From Alopecurus myosuroides (Eukaryota > Streptophyta > Magnoliopsida > Poales > Poaceae): a stretch of 64,000 nucleotides of DNA. This document shows positions 23,501 through 35,184 of the stretch, in pieces; positions within the stretch are counted from its first letter, which is position 1, and the number at the start of each line of letters is the position of its first letter. Where the stretch lies: assembly GCA_028641055.1 (NCBI GenBank), contig CM054057.1:332908482-332972481 (forward strand), in the 5' to 3' direction. The notes beneath the pieces were generated by a model. That model was not told the DNA's origin. It made no database searches and was given only the letters and a program-made list of their open reading frames with translations. The translations under genes and the position numbers were made by a program.

Positions 23501-26491
23501 GCCAGCCGTGGGGAAGATGACACGATTTCCCGAGCTTGAGGCCATCCCGGAACCTAGTCTAGCTTGAGGAGAAGCGGCAGGAGATTGCGGAGCTCCTCGG
23601 CCTATCAGCTCAGCGGGAGGAAGCTCGTAGCGGCGGTGCGGACATATCACGTCTGCGCTAGGGTTTCGGTTTCCATTTTGTGCACAAACAGAGAGATTAA
23701 GGGCAGCGCAGCGAGTGAGGCGGGAGGCGAGATGGAGACGCCTCTCTGCCCTTCTTATCCGGGCGGAGAGGTGGCAAGCAGGACGTGGCCGGGCAAAGTC
23801 GGTGGCGGCGGCACACCTCTGCCTTCTGTCCAGAGGTGGAAGAAAGGATTAAAACATTTTTCGAATAACCCCCTGAAAGTTTTTTATAAATTACAACAAA
23901 GTCCTTTTGTTACTAAAACTGAGAGTAAATTAATGTTTTCAGGGCTTTTTTGTGAACAGAAAAATTATTAAAAATTATATTTGGAAAGCTCATCAAATTT
24001 GCAACCTCACCATGTTTTGTTTTGGTGAATTTGAGCAATATTTGTATTTTTCATTTAGGGTGCTAGACTAAGTGATTTTTTTTATTTACACTCCATTTCA
24101 ACTTCAATTGAATTTTAACCTTCTCTCCTCCATGGTATCATATGACTATGACATGACAATCATGTTATTTCAATAATGGTGAATAATTTTAGTTATTAGT
24201 CTTTTGGAAAATCATTTGGTAAAACTACTTAGTAGTGTTCTATGCACTGTTATGAAAATCACTTAATAAAGAATTGCATTCCCTGTCAAACCAAATGGTG
24301 TTGGTTAATGAATGGATTTGTTTTCTCTTTATGAGGCTTTTTTATTTTTATAGTTTTAACTATTATCCATTTTTGGTTGACATCTTACTTAGGGGTGTGA
24401 AAGAAAGGTTGTTGTTTTTAGTACTTGATTAAATGGAAACTTGAGTGTCTTTGAAATCTTATTTGTTTGTTTTCCACCAGGTTCCAAGTATGAATGTTAT
24501 CCCATGCTTGTTATAGAAACAAGTGACTATTTGTATGGTTATGTGTAGATGAATTTTGGTTATCATCTGTTAGACTTATCTATGAAAAGGATTTGGAAAA
24601 CAAGGTATTAAGCTTGTTACCATTACCCTCCACATATCAAGACATGTGGATGAAATGGCTGGTTAATATCTCATACTTGATAATTGTTTCCATTAATGAT
24701 ATTATTATGAGTTCATCATCTATGATGAGCTTGACAGAGGTTATTGATTCTCTATTATATCCTAATGATTCACTGGATAATTTCTCATGATCCCTTACTA
24801 AGGCAGTGTTGCTTCTTGAAGTCTTCTGTTGCTTGATGTTCTTCTCTCTAATTGCCACTTGTCTTCAGATACTCCTGTTGTCACTTTCAAGTAATATCTG
24901 CTCTGGGATTCCATATCCATCTATTTCATCCTTGTGGTGAAAACAACCAGTTATTGCAAGCAAAGATTTTACTTAGATGGTCATAATGTGGTTTCTTGTT
25001 TCCTTAGTGTTATTATTTATTTTGGTTGATTGCAAAATAAATGTGGATGTAGTTTATGACATCAATCTGCCCTATGTATATAAGAAGAATTTGTTAACAA
25101 GGTAGCTAGTATTGCCTCCAAATTACTACTCATATACAATAGGCTGAGATGTACCATGTAATTCAATCTTTTGTTTGTTTGTGTATGACACTCCATTGTT
25201 TGAGTATACATAAGTGACCTTTTAACAAGGTGTACAAGATTGTTACCAAACTACTTCTATATAACACTAACATTGGAATATCACACTATTTCATGAGAGT
25301 TAATAAGATCATATCAAGGTAGAAGAGTTTCCAAATACTCTTATATCAGATTAGAGTAGCACTTCTAGAACACTCTAAAGAATCTTCCTGATGATCTTCT
25401 TATTTTATTTCCCAAAAGATTTTTAATAATATCATATAGGATTTGTTTTACTTAGTTATCATTTCAATTTCCCTAATGGAACTTATATCTTGTTGTTATC
25501 CTTAGTTGTATCCAGATATACTTTAATTGTTGAATGATGATTTGAATAGAAGTGTGGATTTCTTATGGAATCATGACTTAATAGTAAGTTGATCAAATGG
25601 TTCATTGATGTGTTCAGATTTCAGATACTCACTTGTATAAGATTAATGAGACAATGAGCATGTGAATCTTATTGGGTTTTAATGACTTTTGTCATAGTTG
25701 TTATTTGTTTTCCCTGATGTCATGATTCTACTTTATAATCTTTGTTTGTAATCTTTGTCATGCATAATGTAGACATAGAGATTTGAAATCATCATATGGA
25801 ATGATCAAGATTTAATAATAGCTTAAGAAGATTTATTTCTTCTTTTGAGGTACTTCTTTTATGATGATGAGATATGTATATATTCGATAAATATGTTAAT
25901 ATAATTATTATGTCATTTCCCACTTGTGGGTTTTGAGTTAACACTTGTTTGTATCACTAGTGTTCTATTGAAACTTTGTTATTTACTTGTGACGGTTCAC
26001 ATGATAATTATGAGATGATTTATAGAGATGTTGTGGAAATGAATTGATAACTTAGGGAGTTATTGTTTTATAGAAGGTCACATCTCTGTTGATGAGATGG
26101 TTCAATTGTGTATTACTCATTTGTGGAGGTATGATCATCAGTTGTGTGATTTGGCTACTTCCCCTTCTTTGGGTTGTAGATACCTAATGAATTATCCTAA
26201 GTCACTTAAAGACTTGTGTTTAAGGTTGTTGAGAGTTTGTGTTGGTCAAAACCAATTTATGGTTTGTGTAACCAAATGATTTGGTTTCATAAGATACTTG
26301 TTATAAAGATCGCTCCCAATGTACTCTTGACTAGATGAACTAGACCTATTTCATCATGTCAAGTGAAACATTGGTCACTTTGGTTTGTTTAAACTTTCGC
26401 GCCAAAATTTCCTGTATTTTTATATGCATGCTTTGCAAATGCACATATTAAATTTAGATCCTTATAACCTCCCAAACAATGGAATGTTACA
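20594..26491 (-). repeat. 5' LTR of the interrupted Ty3-like element (5898 bp)
   Basis: Termini on the minus strand are TGTAACATTCC (right) and ...GGTCACCGCA (left, next to the PBS). Both outer and inner boundaries are supported, by the broken copia gag and by the PBS. It has an AT-rich right part (23.9-26.4 kb), a CpG-rich block at 23130-23850 that on the minus strand follows a weak TATA-like GGATAAGAAG (23751-23760), and an AT-rich left part. No convincing genes are seen in it. Confidence 0.85.
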
Positions 26492-28975
26492 GTATAGTCA
26501 ATGTAACCCTCAATAGGACCAACATATTTAGCTTGTACAACACCATAATAATCAACATATAAGAAATGGTGTGGATTGTTAGTTCCCACAGAGATGCTAC
26601 GAGTAGTGTTGTCCCTCATGACACTACTAGTCGAAGCAACATTGTTGGACTTCTTCTTGTTATTCTTCTTCTTGTTATTCTTCTTGGCAACATATCCAAG
26701 ACCTTGCTTGCCCACTTGTGGCCTTGGAGCACTCAATTGTGGTCTAGTAACAACCACATGAGGGCTAGGGACCACCACTTGTGGGGTAGAGACCACAACC
26801 TTCTCAACTTGAGGGCCTTTGCCCTTGAGCCTTGCAAGCTCATCCTTCAACCTAGCATTTTCCTCAATAATATTTGCATGATCACAAGAAGAAGTAGAGG
26901 TGATAGGGTTGTTAAGTTGATTAAGTTGAGTTTGAAGTTGTTCATGCAACTCTTTGAGGGAATAATGTTGACTCTCGAAAGCTTTTTGAGCCTTGGTAAG
27001 TTTTTCAAACTTCTCGGTTAGTTTACCATGACCAACACCAAACTCAACCTTATCCTTTTTAGCCTTTTTATATTTAGCAATTGCAAGGTCACGTTCCTTA
27101 GTGATATTAGAAACAAGTTCATTATGTGACTCTTCAATAGATTCTAGTTCCTCCTCAAGAGAAACTCTACCATCATGCTCTTCTTCAAGAGTCATAGAGA
27201 GGGATGCTATCTCATCCTCATCCCTTCTTTCGATCTCACCTTTCTTCTCAAGAGCTTCATGGGCCTCTCCCAATTGGCTCATGAGATGATCAAAGTAATT
27301 CTTGGTCTCCCCTTGTATGTTAGACATACAACGTTCCAAAGAGAGAATTTCATCTTCTACTCTAATACTAGCAAGATTTTCAAGTTCACTTGGGGTCTTA
27401 GAGGTGGGAGAAGGTGATACCTCCGAGGCCTTAGCCATGAAGCACTTGGCACTTAGGTGAGGATGATTCTCATTGGGGGATTCAAATAGAGATGAATATG
27501 ATGGAGTAGAAGCAATAGCAAGAGCGGCCACTTCACTTGTGGTTTCTTCTTCTTCATCACTATCGGAATCATATTCCTCTTGAGTCACTAGCACAAACTT
27601 TGTGGGAGATGTCTTGTTGAATGGTTTCTTCTTGAAATGAGGTTTCTTGTAGTCAACCTTGGACTTGTCCTTGCGAATGATCTTGCCACCATGGAGTTCT
27701 CTATTTTCATAGGGACACTCCACAATGAAATGGTGCTTATCTTGACAATTGAAGCAAGACCTGGTGTCAAAAAAATGAAGCAAGACCTCACTCGTTGAGT
27801 CCCATCATTGCCATAGCGAGATTTGGTCTTCTCCTCAACATATTTCTTGGCCTTGGGAGGATCCCTCCAAAACTTTTGCACAGTAAGAGCAATGATATCC
27901 TTGAGCACAGGATCATATTCTTGATCCTTCAATGGAGCCAACTCCTCATGGCTCTCTTCTTCATACTCAACCTCTCTTGACACAACCTTAGCCTTCAAAG
28001 CAACAGATGCCCCTTTGTGCATTCCTATGGCCCTAGCACGGTTGTCAAGAGCATTCCTGGTTTGCACTTGATAGGAGCACATCTCTTGCATAACTTGGGT
28101 TGAGGTCAAAGAAGCAAAGTCATGTCTTCCTTGAATGCTCTTCAAGTCCGCGGGCTCAAATGACATGAGAGAAATCATGTACTTCCTTTTTATCCAAGCA
28201 TCATCAATGTACTTGGCAGAAACATTGGAGAATGCGGTGGCAAGAGTCTTGATCCTTCAGTACATGTCTGCATGGTTCTCTCCATCATTCATATAGAACC
28301 CTTTGGCCTCATTTCTCAAGGCATCATACCTATTCCTTTGCATGCTCTCATTGCCCACAAACACGACGACAAGAGCGTCCCATGTTTCCTTGGCGGTGGA
28401 ATATTGTTGAAGATGCGGCATGTGGTTAGGACCCACGGCTTGTTGAAGAATTGACAAGGCGGTGTAGTTGAGTTGACGTCTACGGCTTCTCTTCTTGTCA
28501 AGTTCTTGGGGTCATGAGGCTTGTATCCATCACGAGTGACCCTCCAAAGCTCTATACAAGAAGAGTTCAAGTGAGTCTCCATGTAATATTTCCATTCACG
28601 AAAAGAAAACGCATCAATTTTAGGTGGATCTCCCCTAGGAATTATATGAGGGTGTGGGACGGTAGGATCGGGAGAATAACGTTCTTTGACGGAGTGATAT
28701 TCTTCCTCTCCTTCCGTACCCTTCCCGGTGGAGTTTTCGGCGGAAGAATTTTTAGATGGATCACCATCATCCCCTTTCTTGGCGCCCTCCGGATTGTCAT
28801 CCGGAGGTGATGAGCCGGTGACAACCGGTCCTTTGGCTTTCAAGAGTTGCATCAAGACTTGACGCAACTCATCAATTTTGGTCTCCATGGATGAGGTCAA
28901 TGAATTTTTCAACTCATTGAGATCATTCATAGAGACCGGCGCCTTGGAACCGGCGGTCTCCATCTCATCGACCAT
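26492..28975 (-). pseudogene. copia gag with long coiled coil, frameshifted and interrupted
   Basis: The reading starts at ATG 28973-28975 and moves through at least three frames. 28975-28480 carries an N-terminal acidic linker and the start of the gag domain (Trp/Tyr-rich W-K-Y-Y-M segment). 28457-28257 and 28178-27800 carry the rest of the UBN2-like gag. 27770-26492 carries a zinc knuckle (C-x2-C-x4-H-x4-C with C-F-N-C), then a Glu/Leu/Lys-rich coiled coil of some 200 residues, then a Lys/Asn-rich basic run and a final Y-V-G-P-I-E-G-Y-I-D-Y-T stretch. That last stretch breaks off at 26492, where the 5.9 kb LTR begins. It would form the particle shell; this copy is dead from frameshifts near 28470, 28250 and 27780 and from the insertion. 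Confidence 0.8.
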
Positions 28976-29016
28976 ACTTAAACTCTTAGGCGGTTAAGCC
29001 CGATAGAAGAGTCGAG

Positions 29017-29028
29017 GCTCTGATACCA
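29017..29028 (-). other. primer binding site of SIRE-like copia
   Basis: The minus strand reads TGGTATCAGAGC, two bases from the LTR end at 29031. Confidence 0.92.
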
Positions 29029-29764
29029 AGTGAAAGTATAGTATGGGCACCTAGAGGGGGGTGAATAGGTGCAACGACCAATTTTAATTTTTCTTTACGA
29101 TTAGGCTTGACACAAAGGTAAATTATCTAGATAGTGCAACTAAGGTGAATTTACCTATATGACAAGGATAGCAATTAATGCAACTAGTACAACAACAAAT
29201 GCAAATAGTACAACAATAAATGCTACACAAGTGAGTAAAGGATAAGGGAATGAGATAACCGATAGGAAGCACACCGAGACACGATGTATTCCCGAGTTCC
29301 TCCTTGTAAAGGGAGTACGTCTCGTTGGAGGGGTGTGAGCTCGCCACGAAGGCCTACTCAACGCCACAAAGGCCTCACCCTATTCTTCGATGAACCCCTG
29401 CACAAAGGCCTAGTTCATCTTCCACTATTGATCCCCTTCGAGGCGGGAATCGAGTCCTTTACAAACAAGTTTGGGGCACACACCCACAACCAAATTGGAG
29501 GCTCCCAATACTCACAAATCACCAAGAGTAGCAAGAAGCCTAGGTTCTCCACAAGAGGAAACCCTAGGCAAAGATCCCTCAAGCAAATGAGAGGGGAAAT
29601 GAAATCCGGTTGGTGAAGACGTAGATCGGGGCCTTCTCCTTCAATCCTCCAAAGATCAAGGCTTTTGGATGGAGTGATTTGGAGATCTAGCAAGGTGGGT
29701 GAGCTCTAGCAATGGTGAGATCTATTCTGGATGAGCTAGTTGGAGGTAGGTGGAGGGGAGGGGG

Positions 29765-29772
29765 TATTTATA
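29765..29772 (-). promoter_or_regulatory. TATA box of SIRE-like LTR
   Basis: TATAAATA on the minus strand, lying in a short palindrome GGGGTATAAATACCCC (29761-29776). The repeat array starts about 50 bp upstream of it. Confidence 0.75.
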
Positions 29773-29820
29773 CCCCTCATAAAGTTTGGAGCCGTTGGAG
29801 ATATTTCTGCCAAACTCACA

Positions 29821-30305
29821 CCGGAGACTCCGGTGTAAAGGCCGGAGACTCCGGTCTGAAGTTCTTCGCAGACCACCAGTCCGGAGACTCCGCACAGTCT
29901 CCGGTAAGTCTCTGGTGTCGATGCAGCGGGCGACACCACTTTATCCACCTTCATAATCTTCAGGAAATCACCAGTCCGGAGACTCCGGTCAGGTGGACCG
30001 GAGACTCCGGTCTTGTCTTTCCGCCTAAGCCTAGAGGGTGTCTATGGTCTTTCGAGAGCAGAAGGTAACAGGCACACCGGAGACTCCGGACAGTCTCCGG
30101 TAAGTCTCCGGACTGGGTACTGCAGGCGACACCAGATGAACTCAGCCAGATTCTTCAATGGAAAAACCCACACCGGAGACTCTTGTGCATCTCCGGTAAG
30201 TCTCCGGTCTGGGTACCGCGGGCGACACCAGAAATCCAGAGAACCAAGCCTAGCAAACTTCTTCACAGTTGAGACTCCGGTCTGGGAGACCGGAGACTTC
30301 GGCCT
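29821..30305. repeat. array of CCGGAGACTCCGG palindromes in U3
   Basis: Perfect copies of the 13 bp palindrome begin at 29821, 29842, 29976, 29998 and 30077, with near copies at 29881, 30175 and 30284. Half-sites of the form AGTCTCCGGTAAGTCTCCGG recur between them. The spacing is irregular. They cluster only in the U3 part of this LTR. Confidence 0.9.
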
Positions 30306-30473
30306 GGAATAAATTCTAGCAGAATCAATTCCTGGAACTTTGCATCATTTTGTAACTTACTACCACCATATAAAATATGTTGTTTAGGCCCTGAAAAACA
30401 TCAACACACTTAAGGATACATGTGTTGTTAACAAACAACAAAACAAGATGATTTAAACGCGTTTGCACTTTCA

Positions 30474-32272
30474 GATCCCGCTCGGATTCATGTGTTCAAC
30501 AGCCAGCGGGGAGGCCTGCAGCAGAGCACAGACAAAGGCCTGCACGGGGGTCCGCCCCGCGTCTTCATCCCGCTCGAGGGTGATGCGCACGTCGCCGTGC
30601 ATGATGAAAGGGATGGTCATGGCCATCTCCCGCGCAACATCCGAGCGAAAACGGACGTACGAAGCGCCGATGCCAGAGGGGGCCACCTCAAACTGAAGGT
30701 GGGGGCAGGTTCGAAACAGAGCAGTGGAGCTAGCACGACTAGGATCTATGAAGACATTTGCAGGTTCGAGCCAGACGACAGCAAGCCGTCGTGCCGCTTC
30801 CAGATCACCGGGCGGCATGAAAACCTCCACGGAGTCCGGAAGCGCGGAGGAGGTGGGAATGGATAGCGCGTCTGCAGCAGAGCCAGACTCGTACTCACTC
30901 TCGGACTCCACGCTCCCAGTGCAAACAGACGATGGGGCCGCAGGAGACGCCGCCGGGGCCTTAGTAGACGCACGGGACGACCTGCGATGCAGCGCGGGAG
31001 CGCACGCAGGGATGGCCTCCATGTCGCGCAGGGGGGTAAGTCTTCACCTAGGTGGAGGCTTGGGCCCGAGGAGGACCCAGAGCCGCGGCACAGAGCGGTG
31101 GGGTAGGATGGCAGGGTGACAAGCGGCGCAGGAGAGGCGGTGGAAGGCGGGAGATGGGGCGAGCCGAGGGCGGAGGGAAAAGGGATGGTGGGGCGTGGCG
31201 AAGCAGGTAGAGTGGGGCGGTGGCGGAGGCGGGGGGGGGGGAGGATGGACGCGGCATGATGCACCCGCTGAGGCGGTGGCCGACGACGCCGCAACCACGA
31301 CAGCAGACAGGGTCGCGACAGTCGGCTACTTTGTGGTGCTTAAAGAAGGCGAGGCAGGGAAAACACTTCCCCTGGAGGGTACGGGTGGGGAGGCTTTGGA
31401 GGGGGAATACGGAGGAGGCGCACCCGGGGAGAGAAGAGCTTACAGGTACGGTGAGTCGCTGGGAACGCCAGGGGCAGTGAATGGAGCAGGACTGGCCGGT
31501 GCCTCGTGCCCAGCGCCATCCTCGCACGCGGCGCCCTCAGTGAGACATGAAGACTCCATAGGTTCTTCGTTAGAGCAGGGCGCCATGCCCTGACGAGGAG
31601 AGGGGACATCTGAGTTGACAGGGAGTTTAATCAGGCCAGCAGACGAATTCATGGTAGGAGCTCTCCATTTAGTGACGGGGGGCTCGGTAGGTGGAGAGGA
31701 GCGTCTCTGTCTCTCGTCTCTGACAGGTAACGGTTCCTTAGCAGGCACTCTGACATCAACTTCCATGGTAGCCTCAAGCTGCAGATGCAACGCAAAATCA
31801 AACCCGATCAGCTGCCAGGACCCCAAAATCACAACATAGAGCGCAACCTGTGGACTGGCCAAGCAGGTATGGAACAAATTGGGGGAGACGAGGGAGACCC
31901 GAAGCCGTTCGGGGGGAGAGCAGAGTAATAAATTAAGGATGTTTTCGACAGAAACAACTGTGAAACATGGCGACAGAAAAGGCGGGGTGATCCAAAGATC
32001 ACCCAGAGAAGCTGAGCACAGGGGATCGAGGTTGGAGAAGGAGAAAATGGATTGAAATTGCTCAAGAATGTGGGATTGGAACTTCTCACATGGGGTACCC
32101 GCCGCAATCTTGGCCCGCTCTCGATCTGCGTCGCGAGAGGCCGAAGCAGGGGCATCGCCGTCGGACGGGGAAGGGGCATCATGACCGGGGTGGAGGTGGG
32201 AGGCAGGGGAGGCTGTGAGGTGCCCCCCCCCCCCCCCCCCGCCGGTGGGGCGCCTACCGCTTCGGGAGCCAT
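30474..32272 (-). pseudogene. zinc-knuckle protein of a multicopy grass family, copy 1, decayed
   Basis: From a Met at 32270-32272 the minus strand gives an N-terminus of M-A-P-E-A-V-G followed by poly-Gly. A middle section then shares sequence with the second copy at 59110-60098, followed by two CCHC-type knuckles (about 31372-31258). The second fits C-x2-C-x4-H-x4-C and the first has two extra residues before the His. After that comes a region (31022 to 30474) with the F-E-V-A-P-S...Y-V-R-F-R-S pattern of a plant DUF4283-like domain. The pieces are in different frames and the 3' end is cut by the SIRE-like LTR. Proteins of this kind are abundant in grass genomes, often associated with LINE or other transposon ORFs; I cannot say which this came from. 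The nucleic-acid-binding role is by family only. Confidence 0.6.
32223..32240. repeat. C18 homopolymer in copy 1 (poly-Gly codons on minus strand)
   Basis: Eighteen C on the plus strand. The matching run in copy 2 (60048-60066) is 19, which changes the reading frame. Confidence 0.85.
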
Positions 32273-32321
32273 CTTATCCGCTCATTTCATGAATTCATGG
32301 GACGAGATATGTGCAAACCTA

Positions 32322-32462
32322 CTCCATCTGTATCGAAATGTAAGATGTTTTACAGCTTACTAGACAACATGTACCTAAATATGTTTTAGTGCAAAATGAA
32401 CATGTCTGGATTCATTTTGTCTAGAAAATACTAAAATATCCTATATTTTGATACGGAGGGAG
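32322..32462. mobile_element. Stowaway-like MITE, copy 1 (141 bp)
   Basis: The ends CTCCATCTGTATCGAAATGT and ...ATTTTGATACGGAGGGAG are imperfect inverted repeats of the CTCCCTCCGT type, flanked by TA on both sides (32320-32321, 32463-32464). That is the Stowaway (Tc1/mariner) signature. The same MITE sits at the same place in the second duplication unit, so it predates the duplication. Confidence 0.88.
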
Positions 32463-32694
32463 TAGTAGATAACACTTCTCCATCGATTAGTGTGGGAGGC
32501 TGCAAATGGAGAGGAGAGGGTGCCGAAAGGCGTTATCAGTTTCGTGCCAAGGACCCATCCCATCGTACATGCATCATGACGGCTTGGGTGCAGGAGGACA
32601 ACCAAATACGCTCTGAATTGTTTTGGGCCCAAGGCGTACAAAGATCAATCGGTATGGGAGCATCTCTTTTGGATTTAACACCCAAGATGCGTAT

Positions 32695-32766
32695 AGGATA
32701 GCAGTATCATCGGGGTTTGGTTGGGTTGTTAGGATAGCAGTATCATCGGGGTTTGGTTGGGTTGTT
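32695..32766. repeat. 36 bp direct duplication
   Basis: Two head-to-tail copies of AGGATAGCAGTATCATCGGG... (36 bp). The corresponding place in unit 2 (from 62577) has one copy. Confidence 0.92.
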
Positions 32767-32841
32767 AGGCGAGAGGGACGGAGGCGAGGGGGGAGGATGG
32801 ACGCGGCATGATGCACCCGCTGAGGCGGTGGCCGACGGCGC

Positions 32842-35174
32842 TGTTTCGCTAGAAAATGTGTTAGCGGAAACTATTTCCGGGGTTCTAGGGGTTTTCCCTA
32901 GATGTGTACATGAGAGTACAAATTGCGGGCGTGCCATCTTGTTAATAAAAGAAGAAAATAAAATAATGAAGGACAATAATAAACACAATATATGGGAACA
33001 TTGCTTTCTTTATTCATATCATTGCATCATACAAATACAAATCGCATATCCCCATGAACTATATCTACTTTGCCTTCTGCGTCGCGCTCATGGAGTATCT
33101 GACTCAGGAGATTGCGTAGTTCATTGATTCCCGGAGCTTTTTGCAAGCATCCGGTTAATTACATCCGTAGGGTGGAGCCTACGGAATACCTCCGATTAAG
33201 CTGCGCTGATGGTCGTCGTAATAATTGGATTGCTCATCCATATGCATTGTGATATTTATGAATATGTCGTGCGGGTGGCTTTGTTTCGCCGATACCCGGT
33301 CACGTGCAATATCGCCATGTTGGTGTGACCAACAGGATATGTCGATGAAAGGGATGACTTTCGCCTCGTCGGTGCCCAGTCATGTAACGCCCTGATTTCA
33401 CCAGACGTGGACATGTGTGTATTGCTATCGCCTCGTCGGTACCCAACAACGGTGTGTCCGTTCCCGTAGGTTTAGAACATGTAGATAAAGTAGTGACCTG
33501 GCCTCGTCGGCACTTGGCCATGATTTCGTCTAGCCTCGTCGGCACTAGACGTAAGAAAAATATGATGTGAAGATGATATTCATCTTAATCGATGTTTGGC
33601 CAAGATATTGGTGTAGAAAATATCATGGATGCATGGTGGATGATGCTTATCAAGTATTTTAATCTCGCGTCCTTGTAGGAGCAAGATTAATGTTGTTTCT
33701 ATGATCTTCGCCTCCTTTTGAGGGGCGGTGTAGATGGAAATATGACCAATCATTCCTCATGGTGAGGCGCAATATCATCATGGTGATTTAATTTTTTTGT
33801 AGTAGCTCTTAGCCACGTACGTTCATCATAATTCACACGGAACCACAGTCGACTACCCTCGGTGGAGTAGACGTCCTGCGGCCGGGTAATTTTTGTAGCC
33901 AATCCCGTCTCATCGGAAAGCTTTGATTTAAGCCTCACATCGACGATGGAATTTATGACCCGTGAACATAGCCTTTCACGATCGAATCGATTGGCGATGA
34001 TGATTCCATAGAAGAATTTATCCATAAAGAGAGATTAAGAAACCACCAAGATTTGGGTAGACTACTTACCAGTAGGGAAGCATGCGACGATCGTCATCAG
34101 ACCGCGGCGGGGATTTTCGAAGATTTTTGTTGGACTGGATTTGATCTTTCTTGAGGTATCGCCCTGTGACGAATCAACTCAAGACAGATCGGTGTGACCG
34201 TCGTCCTGCGATCGCCCTTTGTGTTGCAGCGATTTAGATGCAAAACGATAATCTGTACGTGGTTGAATTCGCGGCGAGAGGTTAGGCGTGTTTTGGCCTT
34301 GCTCTCGCAGCGCGTGGCTGACTCGGTTGTTGGGAGCTTTTCGCGTGTGTGCGGGCGGTCTATCCGTGCGACCTCCTGCGAGCGTGTGCTCTCTTTTTTT
34401 TTTCTGGCGTCCGTATGCGTATGTGCCTGCGATCCTCTCCCTCCCTTGGCCCGATCGATTGGCTGGCCTTATATAGGCACTTCACCGCGGCTTTTTCAAG
34501 TCGGTTTGGTCAAGCTGAAATCGCGTGGCTGTTTAAATCAGCGCTTATCCAACCAGCTTACGTTAGTAATAGTTGGATGAGGGACGTAGGGACGAAACGA
34601 GTCCTCCGCGTGGGAATCTATTCATGCATGCATCGTACAGGGCATGGTTCCTTTGAGCCAATCCATTGAAAACTTGCTAGCTTGGACATGTCCGATTCAA
34701 AATGGTCTGTGGTTCATTCTTCTCAAACGGTGAACCAAAATTCTAATCTGTTTGCACCATCATGGCGTGCATGAAGAACTCTACAAAATGAGACCAATAT
34801 CTTATATAGATATTTTTCATAAATATTTTGTATAGAGTGGGACCCACATGTCATAGACTAGAGCAAAACTTTGTCTTTTCGGCATAGGGTAGAATCCATG
34901 CAACCGATCGATCGGATATTCACAAGAATATGGAGCTAGCTAGCTCACTTCTTTAACCAAGTTTCAAACTCTTATATTTCTTAATCTTTTTGTCAAAATT
35001 GTACTATGTTTGTACCACTGTGATGTAGACAAAGAACTCTACAAAACGAGTCTAATATCATGTATGTATTCTTTCCGACATATTTTGTATCATGTGGGAC
35101 CCACATGTCATAGAAAATAATTATACTTGTTTTCTATTTATATTATGAATTATGGCACAAAAATTAATCAAACA
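32842..35174 (-). repeat. 3' LTR of Tat-like element (2333 bp)
   Basis: Uninterrupted. The ends on the minus strand are TGTTTGATTAATTTTTG (right) and ...TTTCTAGCGAAACA (left). It is preceded on the minus strand by a short purine tract (35175-35184). Confidence 0.93.
34469..34476 (-). promoter_or_regulatory. TATA box in Tat-like 3' LTR
   Basis: The minus strand reads CCTATATAAGG; the equivalent in the 5' LTR is at 54707-54714. Transcription would run left, giving a U3 of about 0.7 kb and a long R/U5 of 1.6 kb. Confidence 0.75.
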
Positions 35175-35184
35175 AATCCCCGCC
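35175..35184 (-). other. polypurine tract of Tat-like element
   Basis: GGCGGGGATT on the minus strand, directly before the 3' LTR. Short but in the right place. Confidence 0.55.

Larger units (their letters stand above)
20354..26491 (-). mobile_element. Ty3-like element with 5.9 kb LTR, interrupted by the LARD-like element
   Basis: On the minus strand the order is LTR (26491 to 20594), PBS (20591-20580), then 226 bp of interior, at which point the LARD-like element enters. The rest of the interior and the 3' LTR must lie left of the window. The right end, TGTAACATTCC on the minus strand, falls exactly where the gag of the neighbouring copia stops making sense, so it inserted into that gag; the right-hand target duplication should be gtata (26492-26496). 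No coding domain is visible, so the superfamily assignment rests on LTR size and its likeness in layout to the LARD-like element. Confidence 0.8.
26492..30473 (-). mobile_element. Ty1/copia element, SIRE/Maximus-like, 5' half
   Basis: On the minus strand: 5' LTR (30473 to 29031), PBS (29028-29017), and a long gag (28975 to 26492) which is cut by the 5.9 kb LTR. Protease and pol must lie left of the window. The gag has a UBN2-like domain, a CCHC knuckle and a long coiled coil before the protease, an arrangement I associate with the SIRE/Maximus lineage. It inserted into the zinc-knuckle gene at 30474; the right-hand target duplication would be gatcc. Confidence 0.8.
29031..30473 (-). repeat. 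5' LTR of SIRE-like copia (1443 bp)
   Basis: The termini are inverted copies of TGAAAGT: TGAAAGTGCAAACG at the right on the minus strand, ...ACTATACTTTCA at the left. U3 lies at the right and holds the palindromic repeats at 29821-30305. A TATA box lies at 29765-29772 and R/U5 runs left to 29031. Confidence 0.9.
31241..32792. repeat. tandem duplication unit 1 (about 1.55 kb)
   Basis: It starts at GAGGATGGACGCGG (31241) and runs through the zinc-knuckle N-terminal half, the MITE and the distal upstream region of the aquaporin gene. The same start sequence recurs immediately after its end (32793). The second unit continues at 32793-32841, is split by the Tat-like element, and resumes at 59110-60312 and 62371-62629. 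Confidence 0.85.

Noticed and set aside
23132..23971. Host gene in the CpG-rich block of the 5.9 kb LTR
   Set aside because: The frames are short, overlapping and without domains; the block fits the transcript-start region of a long LTR.
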